Assembly (NCBI RefSeq): GCF_000725805.1
Contig: NZ_JOFT01000039.1
Coordinates: forward strand, 3,718 to 67,717
Reading direction: 5' to 3'
DNA from: Streptomyces xanthophaeus
GTDB lineage: Bacteria; Actinomycetota; Actinomycetes; Streptomycetales; Streptomycetaceae
DNA: 64,000 bases
The notes under the pieces were generated by a model, which did no database searches, was not told where the DNA came from, and saw only the letters and a program-made list of their open reading frames with translations. The position numbers and the translations under genes are program-made. Below, piece after piece: positions 8,160 through 18,667 of this stretch (positions are counted from its first letter, which is position 1; each line of letters starts with the position of its first letter).

Positions 8160-9508
8160 TGACCGTGTCCACTGAACTCAGTAAGAACGGGACGAGTCCC
8201 GAGAAGCTCCTCGCCCCGGTCCTGTCCGCCTTCTGGGACGAGCCCCGGTCGTGGACGCTGGAGACCTACCGGCGCCACGAGGGCTACGAGGGCCTGCGCA
8301 AGGCCCTCGCGATGACCCCGGACGACCTCATCGCCTACGTGAAGGACTCGGGCCTGCGCGGACGCGGCGGCGCGGGCTTCCCCACCGGGATGAAGTGGCA
8401 GTTCATCCCGCAGGGCGACGGCAAGCCGCACTACCTCGTCGTCAACGCGGACGAGTCGGAGCCGGGAACCTGCAAGGACATCCCGCTGCTCTTCGCCAAC
8501 CCGCACTCCCTCATCGAGGGAATGATCATCGCGTGCTACGCCATCCGCTCGGCGCACGCCTTCATCTACCTGCGCGGCGAGACGGTACCGGTCCTGCGGC
8601 GCCTGCACGAGGCGGTGCGCGAGGCGTACGCGGCCGGATACCTCGGCAAGGACATCCTCGGCAGCGGCCTCGACCTCGACATCACGGTGCACGCGGGCGC
8701 GGGCGCGTACATCTGCGGCGAGGAGACGGCACTGCTCGACTCCCTCGAAGGCCGGCGCGGCCAGCCCCGGCTGCGGCCCCCCTTCCCGGCCGTCGAGGGC
8801 CTCTACGCCTGCCCCACTGTCGTCAACAACGTCGAGTCCATCGCCTCGGTTCCCGCGATCCTGAACAAGGGCAAGGACTGGTTCAAGGCGATGGGGACCG
8901 AGAAGTCCCCCGGCTTCACCCTGTACTCGCTCTCCGGGCACGTCGCCGGACCCGGCCAGTACGAGGCCCCGCTCGGCATCACCCTGCGCCAGCTGCTCGA
9001 CATGAGCGGCGGGATGCGGCCCGGGCACCGGCTGAAGTTCTGGACCCCGGGCGGCTCCTCCACCCCCATGTTCACGGACGAGCACCTCGACGTCCCGCTG
9101 GACTACGAGGGCGTGGCCGCGGCCGGCTCGATGCTCGGCACCAAGGCGCTCCAGTGCTTCGACGAGACGACCTGCGTCGTGCGGGCCGTCACCCGGTGGA
9201 CCGAGTTCTACGCCCACGAGTCCTGCGGCAAGTGCACCCCGTGCCGCGAAGGCACCTACTGGCTCGTCCAGTTGCTCCGCGACATCGAGGCGGGCCAGGG
9301 CGTCATGTCCGACCTCGACAAGCTGAACGACATCGCCGACAACATCAACGGCAAGTCGTTCTGCGCGCTCGGAGACGGCGCCGCCAGCCCGATCTTCTCC
9401 TCGCTCAAGTACTTCCGCGCGGAGTACGAGCAGCACATCACGGGCAAGGGCTGCCCCTTCGACCCCAAGAAGTCGACCCTCTGGGCTGACACGGAGGTGA
9501 ACGCATGA
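8159..9508 (+). CDS. nuoF: NADH-quinone oxidoreductase subunit F (NADH/FMN, N3)
   Basis: The 449-residue flavoprotein accepts hydride from [20 protein letters not shown] is the NADH-binding glycine loop, [12 protein letters not shown] the FMN-binding motif, and [13 protein letters not shown] with the later Cys in FCALGDGAA ligate the N3 4Fe-4S cluster. The length is typical. The ATG at 8159 overlaps the nuoE stop, and the 3' end overlaps nuoG (ATGA). Electrons pass from FMN through N3 and the NuoG clusters to N2 in NuoB. Confidence 0.97.
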   Translation: MTVSTELSKNGTSPEKLLAPVLSAFWDEPRSWTLETYRRHEGYEGLRKALAMTPDDLIAYVKDSGLRGRGGAGFPTGMKWQFIPQGDGKPHYLVVNADESEPGTCKDIPLLFANPHSLIEGMIIACYAIRSAHAFIYLRGETVPVLRRLHEAVREAYAAGYLGKDILGSGLDLDITVHAGAGAYICGEETALLDSLEGRRGQPRLRPPFPAVEGLYACPTVVNNVESIASVPAILNKGKDWFKAMGTEKSPGFTLYSLSGHVAGPGQYEAPLGITLRQLLDMSGGMRPGHRLKFWTPGGSSTPMFTDEHLDVPLDYEGVAAAGSMLGTKALQCFDETTCVVRAVTRWTEFYAHESCGKCTPCREGTYWLVQLLRDIEAGQGVMSDLDKLNDIADNINGKSFCALGDGAASPIFSSLKYFRAEYEQHITGKGCPFDPKKSTLWADTEVNA

Positions 9509-12009
9509 CCGTCACCACTAACGCTCCCGCCGGTGGCGGCGAGGCAGCCGTTCCGGAGAACACGGTCTCCCTGACCATCGACGGCATCGAACTGTCGGTA
9601 CCCAAGGGCACCCTCGTCATCCGGGCCGCCGAACAGCTCGGCATCGAGATCCCCCGGTTCTGCGACCACCCCCTCCTCTCCCCGGCCGGCGCCTGCCGCC
9701 AGTGCATCGTCGAGGTCGAGGGCCAGCGCAAGCCGATGGCCTCCTGCACCATCACCTGCACCGACGGCATGGTCGTCAAGACCCAGCTGACCTCCGAGGT
9801 CGCCGACAAGTCCCAGCGCGGGGTGATGGAGCTGCTGCTCATCAACCACCCGCTGGACTGCCCCGTCTGCGACAAGGGCGGCGAGTGCCCGCTGCAGAAC
9901 CAGGCGATGTCCCACGGCAACGCCGAGTCCCGCTTCGAAGGCAGGAAGCGCACCTACGAGAAGCCGGTCCCGATCTCCACCCAGGTGCTGCTGGACCGCG
10001 AGCGGTGCGTGCTGTGCGCGCGCTGCACCCGCTTCTCCAACGAGATCGCCGGCGACCCGATGATCGAGCTGCTCGAACGCGGTGCGCTCCAGCAGGTCGG
10101 CATCGGCGAGGGCGACCCCTTCGAGTCCTACTTCTCCGGCAACACCATCCAGATCTGCCCGGTCGGCGCCCTCACCTCGGCCGCGTACCGGTTCCGCTCC
10201 CGCCCCTTCGACCTCGTCTCCTCCCCGAGCGTGTGCGAGCACTGTGCGGGCGGCTGCGCGACCCGGACCGACCACCGCCGCGGCAAGGTGCTGCGCCGGA
10301 TGGCCGCCGAGGACCCCGAGGTCAACGAGGAATGGGTCTGCGACAAGGGCCGCTTCGGGTTCCGCTACGCACAGCAGCGGGACCGGCTGACCACCCCGCT
10401 CGTGCGCAGCGCGGCCGGCGTCCTGGAGCCCGCGAGCTGGCCGGAGGCCCTTGAGGCCGCGGCCGCCGGACTCGCCGCGGCCCGCGGCCGCGCCGGGGTG
10501 CTGACCGGCGGCCGGCTCACCGTCGAGGACGCGTACGCGTACGCCAAGTTCGCCCGGGTGGTGCTCGACACCAACGACATCGACTTCCGGGCCCGCGTGC
10601 ACAGCGCGGAGGAGGCCGAGTTCCTGGCCGCCACCGTGGCCGGCACCGGCAAGGACCTCGACGGCGAGGGAGTCACGTACACCTCGCTGGAGGCGGCGCC
10701 CGCCGTGCTGCTCGTCGGCATCGAGGCCGAGGAGGAGGCCCCCGGCGTCTTCCTGCGGCTGCGCAAGGCCCACCGCAAGCACAAGCAGCGGACCTTCGCC
10801 CTCGCCCCCTTCGCCACCCGCGGCCTGGACAAGGCGGGCGGCACCCTGCTGGCCGCCGCCCCCGGGACCGAGCCCGAGTGGCTGGACGCCCTCGCCTCGC
10901 GCACCGGCCTGGAGGAGGGCGGCGCTGCCGCCGCCGAGGCGCTGCGCCTGTCCGGCGCCGTCATCGTCGTCGGGGAGCGCCTCGCCGGGGTGCCCGGCGC
11001 GCTGACCGCGGCCGTACGCGCCGCAGCGGCGACCGGGGCCGAGCTGGTGTGGATCCCGCGCCGGGCCGGTGAGCGGGCCGCCGTCGAGGCGGGTGCGCTG
11101 CCGTCCCTGCTCCCCGGCGGACGCCCGGCCACCGACCCGCGGGCCCGCGACGAGGTCGCCACCGCCTGGGGCGTGGACGAGCTCCCGCACCGCTACGGCC
11201 GCGACACCGGCCAGATCGTCGAGGCAGCGGCCTCGGGCGAACTGGCGGCGCTGCTGGTCGCGGGCGTCGAGGTGACCGACCTGCCGGACCCCGCCCGTGC
11301 GCGGCTCGCCCTCCAGGAGGCCTTCGTGGTCTCCCTGGAACTGCGGCCCGGTGAGGTCACCGACCACGCGGACGTGGTGTTCCCGGTGGCAGCGGTCGTC
11401 GAGAAGGCCGGCGCGTTCATCAACTGGGAGGGCAGGGTCCGGCCGTTCGAGGCCGCGCTCAAGCCCGACCAGATGACCCGCCGCCTGGCCCCCGCCGACT
11501 CCCGCGTGCTGCACATGCTGGCCGACGCGGCCGACCGGCCGATCGCGCTGCCCGACGTGCACGCCGTACGCCGGGAGCTGGAGCGGCTCGGGCCGTGGGA
11601 GGGCGGGCTCCCCGGCGAGCAGTCCACCGACCCGGCGCCGCTGCCCCGGCCCGGAGCGGGCGAGGCGGTCCTCGCGGGCCACCGGCTCCTGCTCGACCTG
11701 GGTCGTCTCCAGGAGGGCGACGAGGCCCTGGCGGGCACCCGGCACGAGGCCGCCGCCCGGCTGTCGGCCGCCACGGCCGCGGAGACGGGCGTCAAGGACG
11801 GCGACGTCCTCGCGGTGACCGGCCCGGCCGGCTCCGTGGAACTCCCGCTGCGGGTCACCGTGATGCCCGACCGGGTGGTCTGGCTCCCGCTGAACTCCAC
11901 GGGCTCGGGCGTCCTCGCCGACACCGGAGCCCGCCCCGGCACCCTCGTCCGGATCGGCCCGGCGACCCCCGCCGACGCCCGCGACACCACTGCGGAGGTG
12001 GGAGCGTGA
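9505..12009 (+). CDS. nuoG: NADH-quinone oxidoreductase subunit G
   Basis: The 834-residue iron-sulfur subunit is of molybdopterin-oxidoreductase descent. An N-terminal ferredoxin domain ligates 2Fe-2S (Cys53, 64, 67, 81). [18 protein letters not shown] supplies the His/Cys3 4Fe-4S site (His115, Cys119, 122, 128), [10 protein letters not shown] and CPVGAL a further 4Fe-4S cluster, and CEHCAGGC with a distal Cys in WVCDKGRF fits the off-pathway N7 cluster, which is not kept in all bacteria. The remaining 550 residues are the degenerate molybdopterin-type domain with no visible cofactor role. The next gene overlaps by GTGA. Confidence 0.96.
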   Translation: MTVTTNAPAGGGEAAVPENTVSLTIDGIELSVPKGTLVIRAAEQLGIEIPRFCDHPLLSPAGACRQCIVEVEGQRKPMASCTITCTDGMVVKTQLTSEVADKSQRGVMELLLINHPLDCPVCDKGGECPLQNQAMSHGNAESRFEGRKRTYEKPVPISTQVLLDRERCVLCARCTRFSNEIAGDPMIELLERGALQQVGIGEGDPFESYFSGNTIQICPVGALTSAAYRFRSRPFDLVSSPSVCEHCAGGCATRTDHRRGKVLRRMAAEDPEVNEEWVCDKGRFGFRYAQQRDRLTTPLVRSAAGVLEPASWPEALEAAAAGLAAARGRAGVLTGGRLTVEDAYAYAKFARVVLDTNDIDFRARVHSAEEAEFLAATVAGTGKDLDGEGVTYTSLEAAPAVLLVGIEAEEEAPGVFLRLRKAHRKHKQRTFALAPFATRGLDKAGGTLLAAAPGTEPEWLDALASRTGLEEGGAAAAEALRLSGAVIVVGERLAGVPGALTAAVRAAAATGAELVWIPRRAGERAAVEAGALPSLLPGGRPATDPRARDEVATAWGVDELPHRYGRDTGQIVEAAASGELAALLVAGVEVTDLPDPARARLALQEAFVVSLELRPGEVTDHADVVFPVAAVVEKAGAFINWEGRVRPFEAALKPDQMTRRLAPADSRVLHMLADAADRPIALPDVHAVRRELERLGPWEGGLPGEQSTDPAPLPRPGAGEAVLAGHRLLLDLGRLQEGDEALAGTRHEAAARLSAATAAETGVKDGDVLAVTGPAGSVELPLRVTVMPDRVVWLPLNSTGSGVLADTGARPGTLVRIGPATPADARDTTAEVGA

Positions 12010-13376
12010 ACGCGGTACCCGGTGACCTCGTACAGCTGGCCGCGGAGGACCTGTCCCTCTTCGGACGGGACGTCTGGTGGCTGGTCGTCCTCAAGGCGGT
12101 GTTCTGCTTCGCCTTCCTGATGGTGATGGTGCTCTTCTCCATCGTGTGGGAGCGCAAGGTCGTCGCCTGGATGCAGCTGCGCATCGGCCCCAACCGGCAC
12201 GGCCCCTGGGGCATGCTCCAGTCGCTCGCCGACGGCGTGAAGCTCATGCTGAAGGAAGACCTGATCGTCAAGCGGGCCGACAAGGTCGTCTACGTCCTCG
12301 CCCCGATCATCGCGACGATCCCGGCCTTCATGGCCATCGCGGTGATCCCCTTCGGCCCGGCGGGCAACGAGGTCTCGATCTTCGGCCAGCGCACCACGAT
12401 GCAGCTGACCGACCTGCCGATCGCGATGCTGTACATCCTCGCGGTGGCCTCGGTCGGGATCTACGGAATCGTCCTGGCGGGCTGGTCCTCCGGCTCGACC
12501 TACCCGCTCCTCGGCGGCCTGCGCTCCTGCGCCCAGATGATCTCCTACGAGATCGCGATGGGCGCCGCCTTCGCCTCGGTCTTCCTCTACTCCGGGTCCA
12601 TGTCGACCTCGGCGATCGTGGAGGCCCAGGAGGGCCGCTGGTTCATCGTGCTGCTGCCGGTGTCCTTCATCATCTACGTCATCACGATGGTCGGCGAGAC
12701 GAACCGCGCCCCCTTCGACATGCCGGAGTCCGAGGGCGACCTGGTCGGCGGCTTCAACACCGAGTACTCGTCCATCAAGTTCGCGCTGTTCATGCTCGCC
12801 GAGTACATCAACATGGTCACCGTCTCGGCCGTCTCGGTCACGCTGTTCCTCGGCGGCTGGCGGGCCCCGTACCCCATCAGCTCCTTCTGGGAGGGTGCGA
12901 ACCACGGCTGGTGGCCGATGCTCTGGTTCGTCCTGAAGGTGCAGCTGCTGCTGTTCTTCTTCATCTGGCTGCGCGGAACGCTGCCACGCGTGCGCTACGA
13001 CCAGCTGATGAAGCTCGGCTGGAAGGTCCTGATCCCGGTCTCGGTGGTCTGGCTGATGCTGGTCGCGACGGTCCGTGCGATGCGCAACGAGAACTACGAC
13101 ATGAGCGAGATCGTCCTGTACGTCGGCGGCGGGGTCGTGGCGATCCTGCTGCTCTCCTTCGTCGCGGACATCTTCCGCGACAAGCGGGAGAAGGTGCAGG
13201 CGGCACAGGCCGGGGCGGCCGCGGCCGAGCCCTTCGACCCGCTGGCGGGCGGGTTCCCCGTACCGCCCAAGCCCGGCCAGCACCTGGCACCCGTACCGCG
13301 CAGGCGGCCCCGCACCGAGCGGGAGCTGATCGTCAGCGGCGGGGCGACCACCGACAACGACCGAGAGGAGGGTTGA
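12006..13376 (+). CDS. nuoH: NADH-quinone oxidoreductase subunit H
   Basis: The eight-helix membrane subunit forms the entrance and floor of the quinone chamber. It shows [23 protein letters not shown], the long conserved loop [25 protein letters not shown], and the acidic loop [20 protein letters not shown]. At 456 residues it is about 130 longer than the E. coli subunit: a C-terminal charged tail of about 100 residues (after [10 protein letters not shown]) is rich in Ala/Pro/Arg and is absent from NuoH2 in this window. The GTG start overlaps the nuoG stop. Confidence 0.96.
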   Translation: MNAVPGDLVQLAAEDLSLFGRDVWWLVVLKAVFCFAFLMVMVLFSIVWERKVVAWMQLRIGPNRHGPWGMLQSLADGVKLMLKEDLIVKRADKVVYVLAPIIATIPAFMAIAVIPFGPAGNEVSIFGQRTTMQLTDLPIAMLYILAVASVGIYGIVLAGWSSGSTYPLLGGLRSCAQMISYEIAMGAAFASVFLYSGSMSTSAIVEAQEGRWFIVLLPVSFIIYVITMVGETNRAPFDMPESEGDLVGGFNTEYSSIKFALFMLAEYINMVTVSAVSVTLFLGGWRAPYPISSFWEGANHGWWPMLWFVLKVQLLLFFFIWLRGTLPRVRYDQLMKLGWKVLIPVSVVWLMLVATVRAMRNENYDMSEIVLYVGGGVVAILLLSFVADIFRDKREKVQAAQAGAAAAEPFDPLAGGFPVPPKPGQHLAPVPRRRPRTERELIVSGGATTDNDREEG

Positions 13377-13379
13377 GAC

Positions 13380-13994
13380 ATGTCCGACGACAAGTGGCAG
13401 AACCCGGTGGCCGGCTTCGGCGTGACCTTCAAGGCCATGTTCAAGAAGCGCCTCACCGAGCAGTACCCGGAGCAGCACAAGACCACTGCCCCGCGCTTCC
13501 ACGGACGGCACCAGCTCAACCGGCACCCGGACGGTCTGGAGAAGTGCATCGGGTGCGAGCTGTGCGCCTGGGCCTGCCCCGCCGACGCCATCTACGTGGA
13601 GGGCGCGGACAACACCGAGGAGGAGCGCTACTCCCCGGGTGAGCGGTACGGCGCCGTCTACCAGATCAACTACGCCCGCTGCATCCTGTGCGGGCTGTGC
13701 GTCGAGGCGTGCCCGACGCGGGCGCTGACCATGACGAACGAGTTCGAACTGGCCGATGCCAGCCGTGAGTCGCTGATCTACACCAAGGAGCAGCTGCTCT
13801 CCGGTCTCACCGAGGGGATGGTCGAGGCGCCGCACTCGATGTTTCCGGGCACCGAGGACACGGACTACTACCGCGGACTGGTGACGGGGGCCGCCCCCGG
13901 CACGGTCCGGCAGACGGCCGTCTCCAAGGGCGAGGTGCCCGCGGACCAGGCCGTGGACGAGGCCGCGGAAGACGCCGAGGAGGTACAGGCATGA
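13380..13994 (+). CDS. nuoI: NADH-quinone oxidoreductase subunit I (two 4Fe-4S, N6a/N6b)
   Basis: The 204-residue ferredoxin-like subunit links the NuoG clusters to N2 in NuoB. Its two cluster motifs are [17 protein letters not shown] and [17 protein letters not shown]. The N-terminal amphipathic segment ([19 protein letters not shown]) lies on the membrane surface near NuoH. The C-terminal 60 residues after the second motif are acidic and not conserved. It starts 3 bp after nuoH and overlaps nuoJ by ATGA. Confidence 0.96.
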   Translation: MSDDKWQNPVAGFGVTFKAMFKKRLTEQYPEQHKTTAPRFHGRHQLNRHPDGLEKCIGCELCAWACPADAIYVEGADNTEEERYSPGERYGAVYQINYARCILCGLCVEACPTRALTMTNEFELADASRESLIYTKEQLLSGLTEGMVEAPHSMFPGTEDTDYYRGLVTGAAPGTVRQTAVSKGEVPADQAVDEAAEDAEEVQA

Positions 13995-14800
13995 GCGCCA
14001 TCGCCGCCGCCTCCTTGACCTCGACGGGCGAGGCGGTCCAGTTCTGGATCCTCGGCACGGTCGCCGTCATCGGTGCGCTGGCCACGATCTTGATGAAGAA
14101 GGCCGTGCACAGCGCGCTGAGCCTGGCCGGGACGATGATCATCCTGGCCGTCTTCTACCTCGCCAACGGGGCGTACTTCCTGGGCGTCGTCCAGGTCGTC
14201 GTCTACACCGGCGCGATCATGATGCTCTTCCTCTTCGTGGTCATGCTCGTCGGCGTCACCGCCGCCGACTCCCTGAAGGAGACCATCAAGGGCCAGCGCT
14301 GGCTCGCCGTCCTGTGCGGGCTCGGCTTCGGCACCCTGCTGATCGCCGGCATCGGGCAGGCCGGGATCACCCACTTCAACGGGCTCGGCCGGATCAACTC
14401 CGCCGGACACGTCGAGGGCCTGGCCCAGCTGATCTTCACGAAGTACGTCTTCGCCTTCGAGATCACCGGCGCGCTGCTGATCACCGCGGCCGTCGGCGCG
14501 ATGGTCCTCACCCACCGCGAGCGCACCGAGCGGGCCGCCACCCAGCGCGAACTCGCCGAGAAGCGCGTCCGCGAGGGCGTCCAGCTCCCGCCGCTGCCCG
14601 CCCCCGGCGTCTACGCCCGGCACAACGCGGTGGACGTCGCCGGTCTGCTCCCGGACGGCACCCCGTCCGAGCTGACCGTCAACCAGACCCTGCGGGCCCG
14701 CGGCCAGATCCGGGACGTCTCCTCCGAGGCCCTGGACGACCTCAAGGCGCTGGAGCAGGCCTCTTCGGAGCGCCTCGGCCGAGAGGAGGCCTCGAAGTGA
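13991..14800 (+). CDS. nuoJ: NADH-quinone oxidoreductase subunit J
   Basis: The 269-residue membrane subunit has five transmembrane helices in its first 170 residues. The conserved helix-3 region [21 protein letters not shown] carries the pi-bulge region implicated in coupling. A soluble C-terminal extension of about 95 residues (from [14 protein letters not shown]) is charged and probably cytoplasmic; such tails are usual in actinobacterial NuoJ. The gene overlaps nuoI upstream, and its TGA is embedded in the GTG start of nuoK. Confidence 0.95.
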   Translation: MSAIAAASLTSTGEAVQFWILGTVAVIGALATILMKKAVHSALSLAGTMIILAVFYLANGAYFLGVVQVVVYTGAIMMLFLFVVMLVGVTAADSLKETIKGQRWLAVLCGLGFGTLLIAGIGQAGITHFNGLGRINSAGHVEGLAQLIFTKYVFAFEITGALLITAAVGAMVLTHRERTERAATQRELAEKRVREGVQLPPLPAPGVYARHNAVDVAGLLPDGTPSELTVNQTLRARGQIRDVSSEALDDLKALEQASSERLGREEASK

Positions 14801-15096
14801 ATCCGGTCAACTACCTCTACCTGGCGGCCCTGCTGTTCACCATCGGCGCGGCCGGTGTGCTGATCCGCAAGAACGCGATCGTGCTGTTCATGTGCGTGGA
14901 GCTGATGCTCAACGCCTGCAACCTCGCCTTCGTCGCCTTCTCCCGCATGCACGGCAACCTCGACGGCCAGATCATCGCGTTCTTCACGATGGTCGTCGCC
15001 GCCGCGGAGGTCGTGGTGGGCCTGGCGATCATCGTGTCGCTCTTCCGTACCCGCCACTCGGCCTCGGTCGACGACGCCAGCCTGATGAAGCTGTAA
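14797..15096 (+). CDS. nuoK: NADH-quinone oxidoreductase subunit K
   Basis: The 99-residue three-helix subunit is homologous to MrpC. The two buried glutamates needed for proton transfer are present, in [15 protein letters not shown] and [12 protein letters not shown]. Length and topology are standard. The GTG start overlaps the nuoJ stop, and a 12-bp gap precedes nuoL. Confidence 0.96.
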   Translation: MNPVNYLYLAALLFTIGAAGVLIRKNAIVLFMCVELMLNACNLAFVAFSRMHGNLDGQIIAFFTMVVAAAEVVVGLAIIVSLFRTRHSASVDDASLMKL

Positions 15097-15108
15097 GGGG
15101 CGTTCACA

Positions 15109-17079
15109 GTGGAGAATCTGATTGCGCTGCTGGTGGCGGCGCCCCTGCTCGGAGCGGCGGTGCTGCTCTGCGGCGGCCGGCGCCTCGACCGGGTCGGCCA
15201 CTGGATCGGCACCCTGCTCGCGGCCGTCTCCTTCGGCATCGGCGTCGCGCTCTTCGCCGACATGCTGGGGCGCGGCGCCGATGACCGCACCCTGCACCAG
15301 CGGCTGTTCACCTGGATCCCCGTCGAGGGCTTCCAGGCCGAGATGGCCTTCCAGCTGGACCAGCTGTCGATGACCTTCGTCCTGCTGATCTCCGGGGTGG
15401 GCACGCTCATCCACGTGTACTCGATCGGGTACATGGAGCACGACGAGCGCCGCCGCCGCTTCTTCGGCTACCTGAACCTGTTCGTCGCGGCGATGCTGCT
15501 GCTCGTCATCGCCGACAACTACCTGCTGCTGTACTTCGGCTGGGAGGGCGTGGGCCTCGCCTCCTACCTCCTGATCGGCTTCTGGCAGCACAAGCCCAGC
15601 GCGGCCACCGCCGCGAAGAAGGCCTTCCTGGTCAACCGCGTCGGCGACATCGGCCTGTCGATCGCGATCATGCTGATGTTCACCACGTTCGGCACCTTCG
15701 CCTTCGGGCCGGTGCTCGGCGCGGCCGGCGAGGCCTCGGAAGGCACCCTGACGGCCATCGGCCTGATGCTGCTGCTGGCCGCCTGCGGCAAGTCGGCGCA
15801 GGTGCCGCTGCAGTCCTGGCTCGGCGACGCGATGGAGGGCCCGACCCCGGTCTCGGCCCTGATCCACGCGGCGACGATGGTCACCGCGGGCGTGTACCTG
15901 ATCGTCCGCTCGGGCGCCATCTTCAACGGGGCGCCCGACGCCCAGCTGGTCGTCACCGTCGTGGGCGCGGTCACGCTGCTCTTCGGTGCGATCGTCGGTT
16001 GCGCGAAGGACGACATCAAGAAGGCCCTTGCCGGGTCGACGATGTCGCAGATCGGCTACATGATCCTCGCCGCGGGCCTCGGCCCGATCGGCTACGTGTT
16101 CGCGATCATGCACCTGGTCACGCACGGCTTCTTCAAGGCGGGTCTCTTCCTCGGCGCCGGTTCCGTGATGCACGGGATGAACGACGAGGTCGACATGCGC
16201 AAGTACGGGGCCTTGAGGAAGTACATGCCGGTCACCTTCGTCACCTTCGGCCTCGGCTACCTGGCGATCATCGGCTTCCCGGGCCTGTCCGGGTTCTTCT
16301 CCAAGGACATGATCATCGAGGCGGCCTTCGCGAAGGGCGGCACCGAGGGCTGGATCCTCGGCGGAGTGACCCTGCTCGGCGCGGGCATCACCGCCTTCTA
16401 CATGACCCGCGTCATGCTCCTCACCTTCTTCGGCGAGAAGCGCTGGCAGCCGACAGCCTCCGGCGCGGTGCAGCAGGACGGGACGGTGGCACGTGCCGTG
16501 TCCGGCGATGAGCCCGCGGCTTCGCCGCACGGCTCCGGGGAGATGCCCCACCCTCACGAGTCCCCGAAGTCGATGACCATCCCCATGGTCGTGCTCGCCT
16601 TCGGATCCGTCTTCGCGGGAGGGTTCTTCAGCATCGGCGACCGTTTCGTGAACTGGCTCGAGCCCGTCACGGGCTACGCGCACGGCCACCCGCCGGTCAG
16701 CGCCATGACGGTCACCCTGGCCACCATGGCGGTCCTGGTCATCGGTGTCGCGATCGCCTGGTCGATGTACGGACGCAGGCCCGTCCCGGTCGTCGCCCCG
16801 CGCGGCTCGCTCCTCACCCGGGCGGCCCGCCGGGACCTGTACCAGGACGACTTCAACCACGTCGTGCTCGTACGCGGCGGGGAGCACCTGACCCGCTCGC
16901 TCGTGTACGTCGACCACAGCCTCGTCGACGGGGTGGTCAACGGGACGGCCGCCTCGGTGGGCGGGCTCTCCGGCCGGCTGCGCAAGCTCCAGAACGGCTA
17001 CGCCCGCAGCTACGCGGTCTCGATGTTCGGGGGCACGGCGATCCTCATCGCCGCGACCCTGCTGATGAGGGCGGTGTGA
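15109..17079 (+). CDS. nuoL: NADH-quinone oxidoreductase subunit L (antiporter-like)
   Basis: The largest proton-pumping module (656 residues) lies at the distal end of the membrane arm. It has the antiporter-family glutamate in [18 protein letters not shown], the lysine- and histidine-bearing core [19 protein letters not shown] followed by [11 protein letters not shown], and the [18 protein letters not shown] lysine. After residue about 450 a loop rich in Ser/Pro/His precedes the last helices, and the lateral-helix region with the Tyr/Ser-rich C-terminus is present. The GTG start lies 12 bp after nuoK. Confidence 0.96.
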   Translation: MENLIALLVAAPLLGAAVLLCGGRRLDRVGHWIGTLLAAVSFGIGVALFADMLGRGADDRTLHQRLFTWIPVEGFQAEMAFQLDQLSMTFVLLISGVGTLIHVYSIGYMEHDERRRRFFGYLNLFVAAMLLLVIADNYLLLYFGWEGVGLASYLLIGFWQHKPSAATAAKKAFLVNRVGDIGLSIAIMLMFTTFGTFAFGPVLGAAGEASEGTLTAIGLMLLLAACGKSAQVPLQSWLGDAMEGPTPVSALIHAATMVTAGVYLIVRSGAIFNGAPDAQLVVTVVGAVTLLFGAIVGCAKDDIKKALAGSTMSQIGYMILAAGLGPIGYVFAIMHLVTHGFFKAGLFLGAGSVMHGMNDEVDMRKYGALRKYMPVTFVTFGLGYLAIIGFPGLSGFFSKDMIIEAAFAKGGTEGWILGGVTLLGAGITAFYMTRVMLLTFFGEKRWQPTASGAVQQDGTVARAVSGDEPAASPHGSGEMPHPHESPKSMTIPMVVLAFGSVFAGGFFSIGDRFVNWLEPVTGYAHGHPPVSAMTVTLATMAVLVIGVAIAWSMYGRRPVPVVAPRGSLLTRAARRDLYQDDFNHVVLVRGGEHLTRSLVYVDHSLVDGVVNGTAASVGGLSGRLRKLQNGYARSYAVSMFGGTAILIAATLLMRAV

Positions 17080-17080
17080 G

Positions 17081-18667
17081 ATGGAATTCCCGCTTCTGAC
17101 GGTGACGGCGGCCGTGCCCGCGGTCGGCGCGATCCTCACGGCGGCCGTCCCGGCCGCCCGCAGGACCGCCGCCAAGTGGCTCGCGCTGCTGTTCTCGCTG
17201 GCGACCCTGGCCCTGGCCGTGCTCGTCGCGATCCGCTTCGAACCGGGCGGTGACCGCTACCAGCTCACCGAGTCCCGCCCCTGGATCGCCGACTTCGGCG
17301 TCCGCTACGAACTGGGCGTGGACGGGATCGGGGTGGTCCTCATCGGGCTCACCGCGCTCCTGATCCCCTTCGTGATCGCGGCCGGCTGGAACGACGCCGA
17401 CCCCCTGGAGACCAGCTCCACCCGCTGGCGGCCCACCCAGGGCTTCTTCGCCCTGATCCTGCTGGTCGAGGCGATGGTGATCATCTCCTTCGAGGCCACC
17501 GACGTCTTCCTCTTCTACATCTTCTTCGAAGCCATGCTCATCCCGATGTACTTCCTCATCGGCGGCTTCGGGGACCGGGCCCATTCCGGGTCCGACGAGA
17601 ACGCGGCCGCGCAGCGCTCGTACGCGGCGGTCAAGTTCCTCCTCTACAACCTGGTCGGCGGCCTGATCATGCTGGCGGCCGTCATCGGCCTCTACGTGGT
17701 CGCCGGGAACTTCTCGCTCCAGGAGATCGCCGCCGCCCGCGCCGCGGGCACGCTCGACATGGCGACCAACACCGAACGCTGGCTGTTCCTCGGCTTCTTC
17801 TTCGCCTTCGCGGTGAAGGCCCCGCTGTGGCCGCTGCACACCTGGCTGCCGAACGCGATGGGCGAGGCCACCGCCCCGGTCGCCGTACTGATCACCGCGG
17901 TCGTCGACAAGGTCGGCACCTTCGCGATGCTCCGCTTCTGCCTCGGGCTCTTCCCGGAGGCCAGCAAGTGGGCCACGCCGGTGATCCTCGTGCTCGCCCT
18001 GATCAGCATCATCTACGGTGCGCTGGTCGCGGTCGGGCAGCGGGACATCAAGCGCCTGGTCGCCTACGCCTCGATCTCGCACTTCGGCTTCATCATCCTG
18101 GGCATCTTCGCGATGACCTCCCAGGGCCAGTCCGGCGCCACCCTCTACATGGTCAACCACGGCCTGTCGACGGCGGCACTGATGCTCGTCGCCGGATTCC
18201 TGATCTCGCGGCGCGGCTCCCGGCTCATCGCCGACTACGGCGGCGTGCAGAAGGTGGCCCCGGTCCTCGCCGGCACCTTCCTCATCGGCGGCCTCGCCAC
18301 CCTCTCACTGCCGGGCCTCGCGCCCTTCGTCAGTGAATTCCTGGTCCTGGTCGGCACCTTCGCCCGGTACCCGGTCGTCGGCATCATCGCCACCGTCGGC
18401 ATCGTGCTGGCCGCGCTGTACACCCTGGTGCTCTACCAGCGCACGATGACCGGCCCCCTGAAGGAGGAGGTCCGCACCATGCCGGACCTGCACCTGCGGG
18501 AGGTGCTGGTGGTCGCCCCGCTGATCGCGCTGCTGATCGGCCTGGGCGTCTACCCGAAGGTGCTCACCGACATCGTCAACCCGGCGGTGGAACACACCAT
18601 GTCGGACGTGCAGCAGACGGACCCGAAGCCGGACGTGCCTGTGGAGAACGTGGAGGCGGCGAAGTGA
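17081..18667 (+). CDS. nuoM: NADH-quinone oxidoreductase subunit M (antiporter-like)
   Basis: The 528-residue proton-pumping subunit shows YIFFEAMLIPMYFLIGGFG with the pumping glutamate, and the core helices APLWPLHTWLPNAMGEATAP and ITAVVDKVGTFAML with the conserved lysine. It reads HTWLPNAM where many families, including NuoM2 in this window, read SWLPDAH; the variant resembles the actinobacterial main-complex type. It starts one base after the nuoL stop and overlaps nuoN by GTGA. Confidence 0.96.
   Translation: MEFPLLTVTAAVPAVGAILTAAVPAARRTAAKWLALLFSLATLALAVLVAIRFEPGGDRYQLTESRPWIADFGVRYELGVDGIGVVLIGLTALLIPFVIAAGWNDADPLETSSTRWRPTQGFFALILLVEAMVIISFEATDVFLFYIFFEAMLIPMYFLIGGFGDRAHSGSDENAAAQRSYAAVKFLLYNLVGGLIMLAAVIGLYVVAGNFSLQEIAAARAAGTLDMATNTERWLFLGFFFAFAVKAPLWPLHTWLPNAMGEATAPVAVLITAVVDKVGTFAMLRFCLGLFPEASKWATPVILVLALISIIYGALVAVGQRDIKRLVAYASISHFGFIILGIFAMTSQGQSGATLYMVNHGLSTAALMLVAGFLISRRGSRLIADYGGVQKVAPVLAGTFLIGGLATLSLPGLAPFVSEFLVLVGTFARYPVVGIIATVGIVLAALYTLVLYQRTMTGPLKEEVRTMPDLHLREVLVVAPLIALLIGLGVYPKVLTDIVNPAVEHTMSDVQQTDPKPDVPVENVEAAK

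Noticed and set aside
9256..17175. Very long open frames on the minus strand opposite the nuo operon
   Set aside because: They are rich in Arg/Gly/Ala/Asp/His with no recognisable domains and lie exactly opposite well-conserved nuo genes. In DNA of this GC content stops are rare on the complementary strand, so these are shadows.
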